This document shows, piece by piece, positions 5,556 to 6,516 of a DNA stretch of 6,516 bases. Source of the stretch: Lentisphaerota bacterium (GTDB lineage Bacteria > Verrucomicrobiota > Kiritimatiellia > JAAZAB01); the NCBI GenBank assembly GCA_020201415.1, contig JAIVGW010000018.1, forward strand, positions 1 through 6,516, written 5' to 3'. How positions within the stretch are numbered: the first letter of the stretch is position 1; each line of letters begins with the position of its first letter. Below the pieces are notes generated by a model. That model made no database searches, had not been told where the DNA came from, and saw only the letters and a program-made list of their open reading frames with translations. A program made the translations under genes and the position numbers.

Positions 5556-6516
5556 ATGCTGTTAAAATGTTCACCGATTTTATTTGTTTTGCTTTTAAGC
5601 GCCTGTATCCAGGGCCGGGATGTTGCGCCACCGCCGCCGGCTCCCGTTCTCGATTGGCGGGCGCTGCCGGTGGATGATGCGGCTCAGCCGCAATATGCGG
5701 CCTGGTATGATTTTATCAAGTTGGGTGAACGGCGGGCGCGCTTGCCGGAATCGGATACGGTGCGCGATATTCATCCCGTGGGTGACTATTACCCCCGCGC
5801 GCTGGTCACGGGGCAGGGGCTGGCAGTGACCGTGCCGCGCGCATTCGCGCGCCCTGGCGATCGTTGGGTGGAGCTGTTCGTGGAACTGGATGAGGAGATT
5901 GACCTGGCGCGGGATGTCCGACTGGACGTCAGCCTGTACGGAAGTGACGGAGCCGAGCCGCTGGCCGCGTGCGCCATCGTGCCGGATTCACGCGTGGGCA
6001 TGCTGCGGGTGGATCTGCGCCGGTTGGATCTGGCGTCGGCGCGCCTGTCCGTATCCCTGTCCGTGGCGGACCAGGCCTATGGGCAGGCGCAGGTGTTGCT
6101 TGCGGCCCGGGCGCCGGAACGACCACTTGAAGCCGGGCGGCGCGTTGGGATATCCATTGATTTGCCGGAAGGCATACCGGATGATCCGGCGGTGGGTTTG
6201 ACCTTCAGCGTGCCGTTTCCCGCCGGCGCTTTGTGGTCGCAAGACGGGTTGCGCCTGGTAACTGATCAAGGCCGGGAAATACCGGCGCAGACCGAAGTGC
6301 TCGGACGATGGGGGCCGGAGGGCGCCATCCAATGGTTGCGGTTCGATTGCTTGGCCCGCGCAACGGATGGTTTGAATGTGGAATTTTCCAGGCCTACCTC
6401 AGACCCAGGAGCGTCGGCATTGACCGTGACCGAAGCGGATGGCCGCTTGACTTTGGATACCGGCGCGGCGGTTTACGAACTGGCGCGCGGCGCATCGCCA
6501 ATCACCACGATTCATC
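5556..6516 (+). CDS. Lipoprotein with PcRGLX/YetA-like RIFT-barrel domain (3' partial)
   Basis: The open frame runs off the right edge after 320 codons plus one base. The first 17 residues, MLLKCSPILFVLLLSAC, form a lipoprotein signal with lipobox L-S-A-C (Cys17), followed by a Pro-rich linker (A-P-P-P-P-A-P, 24-30). Start ATG 5556 has AAGGAA at 5542-5547 (8-base spacing); an in-frame ATG at 5505 would give an unusually long n-region. Residues about 80-185 look beta-rich and are not recognised. Residues about 197-308 resemble the N-terminal RIFT-barrel domain of the exo-rhamnogalacturonan lyase PcRGLX / YetA-like family (PL26): V-G-L-T-F-S-V-P-F-P-A-G-A-L, G-L-R-L-V-T-D-Q-G-R-E-I-P-A-Q, R-W-G-P-E-G-A-I-Q-W-L-R-F-D and L-T-L-D-T-G. 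The catalytic part would lie beyond the window, so lyase activity is inferred only. Probably membrane-anchored outside the cytoplasm, acting on pectin-like polymer. Strongly GC-rich (line 6001-6060 is 68% GC). Confidence 0.75.
   Translation, partial: MLLKCSPILFVLLLSACIQGRDVAPPPPAPVLDWRALPVDDAAQPQYAAWYDFIKLGERRARLPESDTVRDIHPVGDYYPRALVTGQGLAVTVPRAFARPGDRWVELFVELDEEIDLARDVRLDVSLYGSDGAEPLAACAIVPDSRVGMLRVDLRRLDLASARLSVSLSVADQAYGQAQVLLAARAPERPLEAGRRVGISIDLPEGIPDDPAVGLTFSVPFPAGALWSQDGLRLVTDQGREIPAQTEVLGRWGPEGAIQWLRFDCLARATDGLNVEFSRPTSDPGASALTVTEADGRLTLDTGAAVYELARGASPITTIH

Noticed and set aside
5988..6332. Minus-strand ORF opposite the lipoprotein gene
   Set aside because: The + strand frame has a lipobox, a ribosome binding site and family motifs across the same stretch; the minus product is an Arg/Pro/Gly-rich shadow.

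Overview
The window looks like a piece of an uncultured PVC-group bacterium (Lentisphaerota, Kiritimatiellota, Verrucomicrobiota or Planctomycetota). This is an inference from gene families, not from a marker gene: a DUF4838/CBM9-like protein, a GH32/43-type five-bladed-propeller protein and a lipoprotein with a PcRGLX/YetA-like (PL26) RIFT-barrel domain are typical of the large polysaccharide-degrading repertoires of these phyla. The only housekeeping-type gene is ppx/gppA.

Layout, left to right. Positions 2-1663 (+): DUF4838 plus CBM9-like protein, cut at its N-terminus by the window edge. Positions 1664-2172: a 509-bp convergent intergenic region packed with inverted repeats. It includes a 342-bp segment (1705-2046) bounded by perfect 21-bp inverted repeats, which encloses the first codons of a decayed GxxExxY-family gene. 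Positions 2173-4179 (-): 668-aa propeller protein with flanking beta-sandwich domains. Positions 4180-4356: an AT-rich spacer bounded by two opposed arrays of a degenerate 8-bp GGAA-type repeat; the right array runs into the 3' end of the next gene. Positions 4357-5394 (-): Ppx/GppA phosphatase. Positions 5395-5555: a divergent promoter region with a 17-bp palindrome and a 9-bp spaced inverted repeat. Positions 5556-6516 (+): GC-rich lipoprotein gene with a PcRGLX-like domain, cut at its C-terminus.

How the genes may work together: three of the four genes point to handling of plant or algal polysaccharide, probably pectin-like for the right-hand lipoprotein. They do not form one operon (orientations +, -, -, +), and no SusC/SusD, sulfatase, sigma/anti-sigma or transporter gene is visible. 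Base composition steps from about 40% GC on the left, through an intermediate propeller gene, to about 60-68% on the right. The sharpest step falls at the octamer array at the end of ppx, so the left part may be an acquired or rearranged block.

I see no convincing new multi-gene system, CRISPR array, RNA gene or complete transposon. The most unusual material is the repeat architecture of the two intergenic regions.
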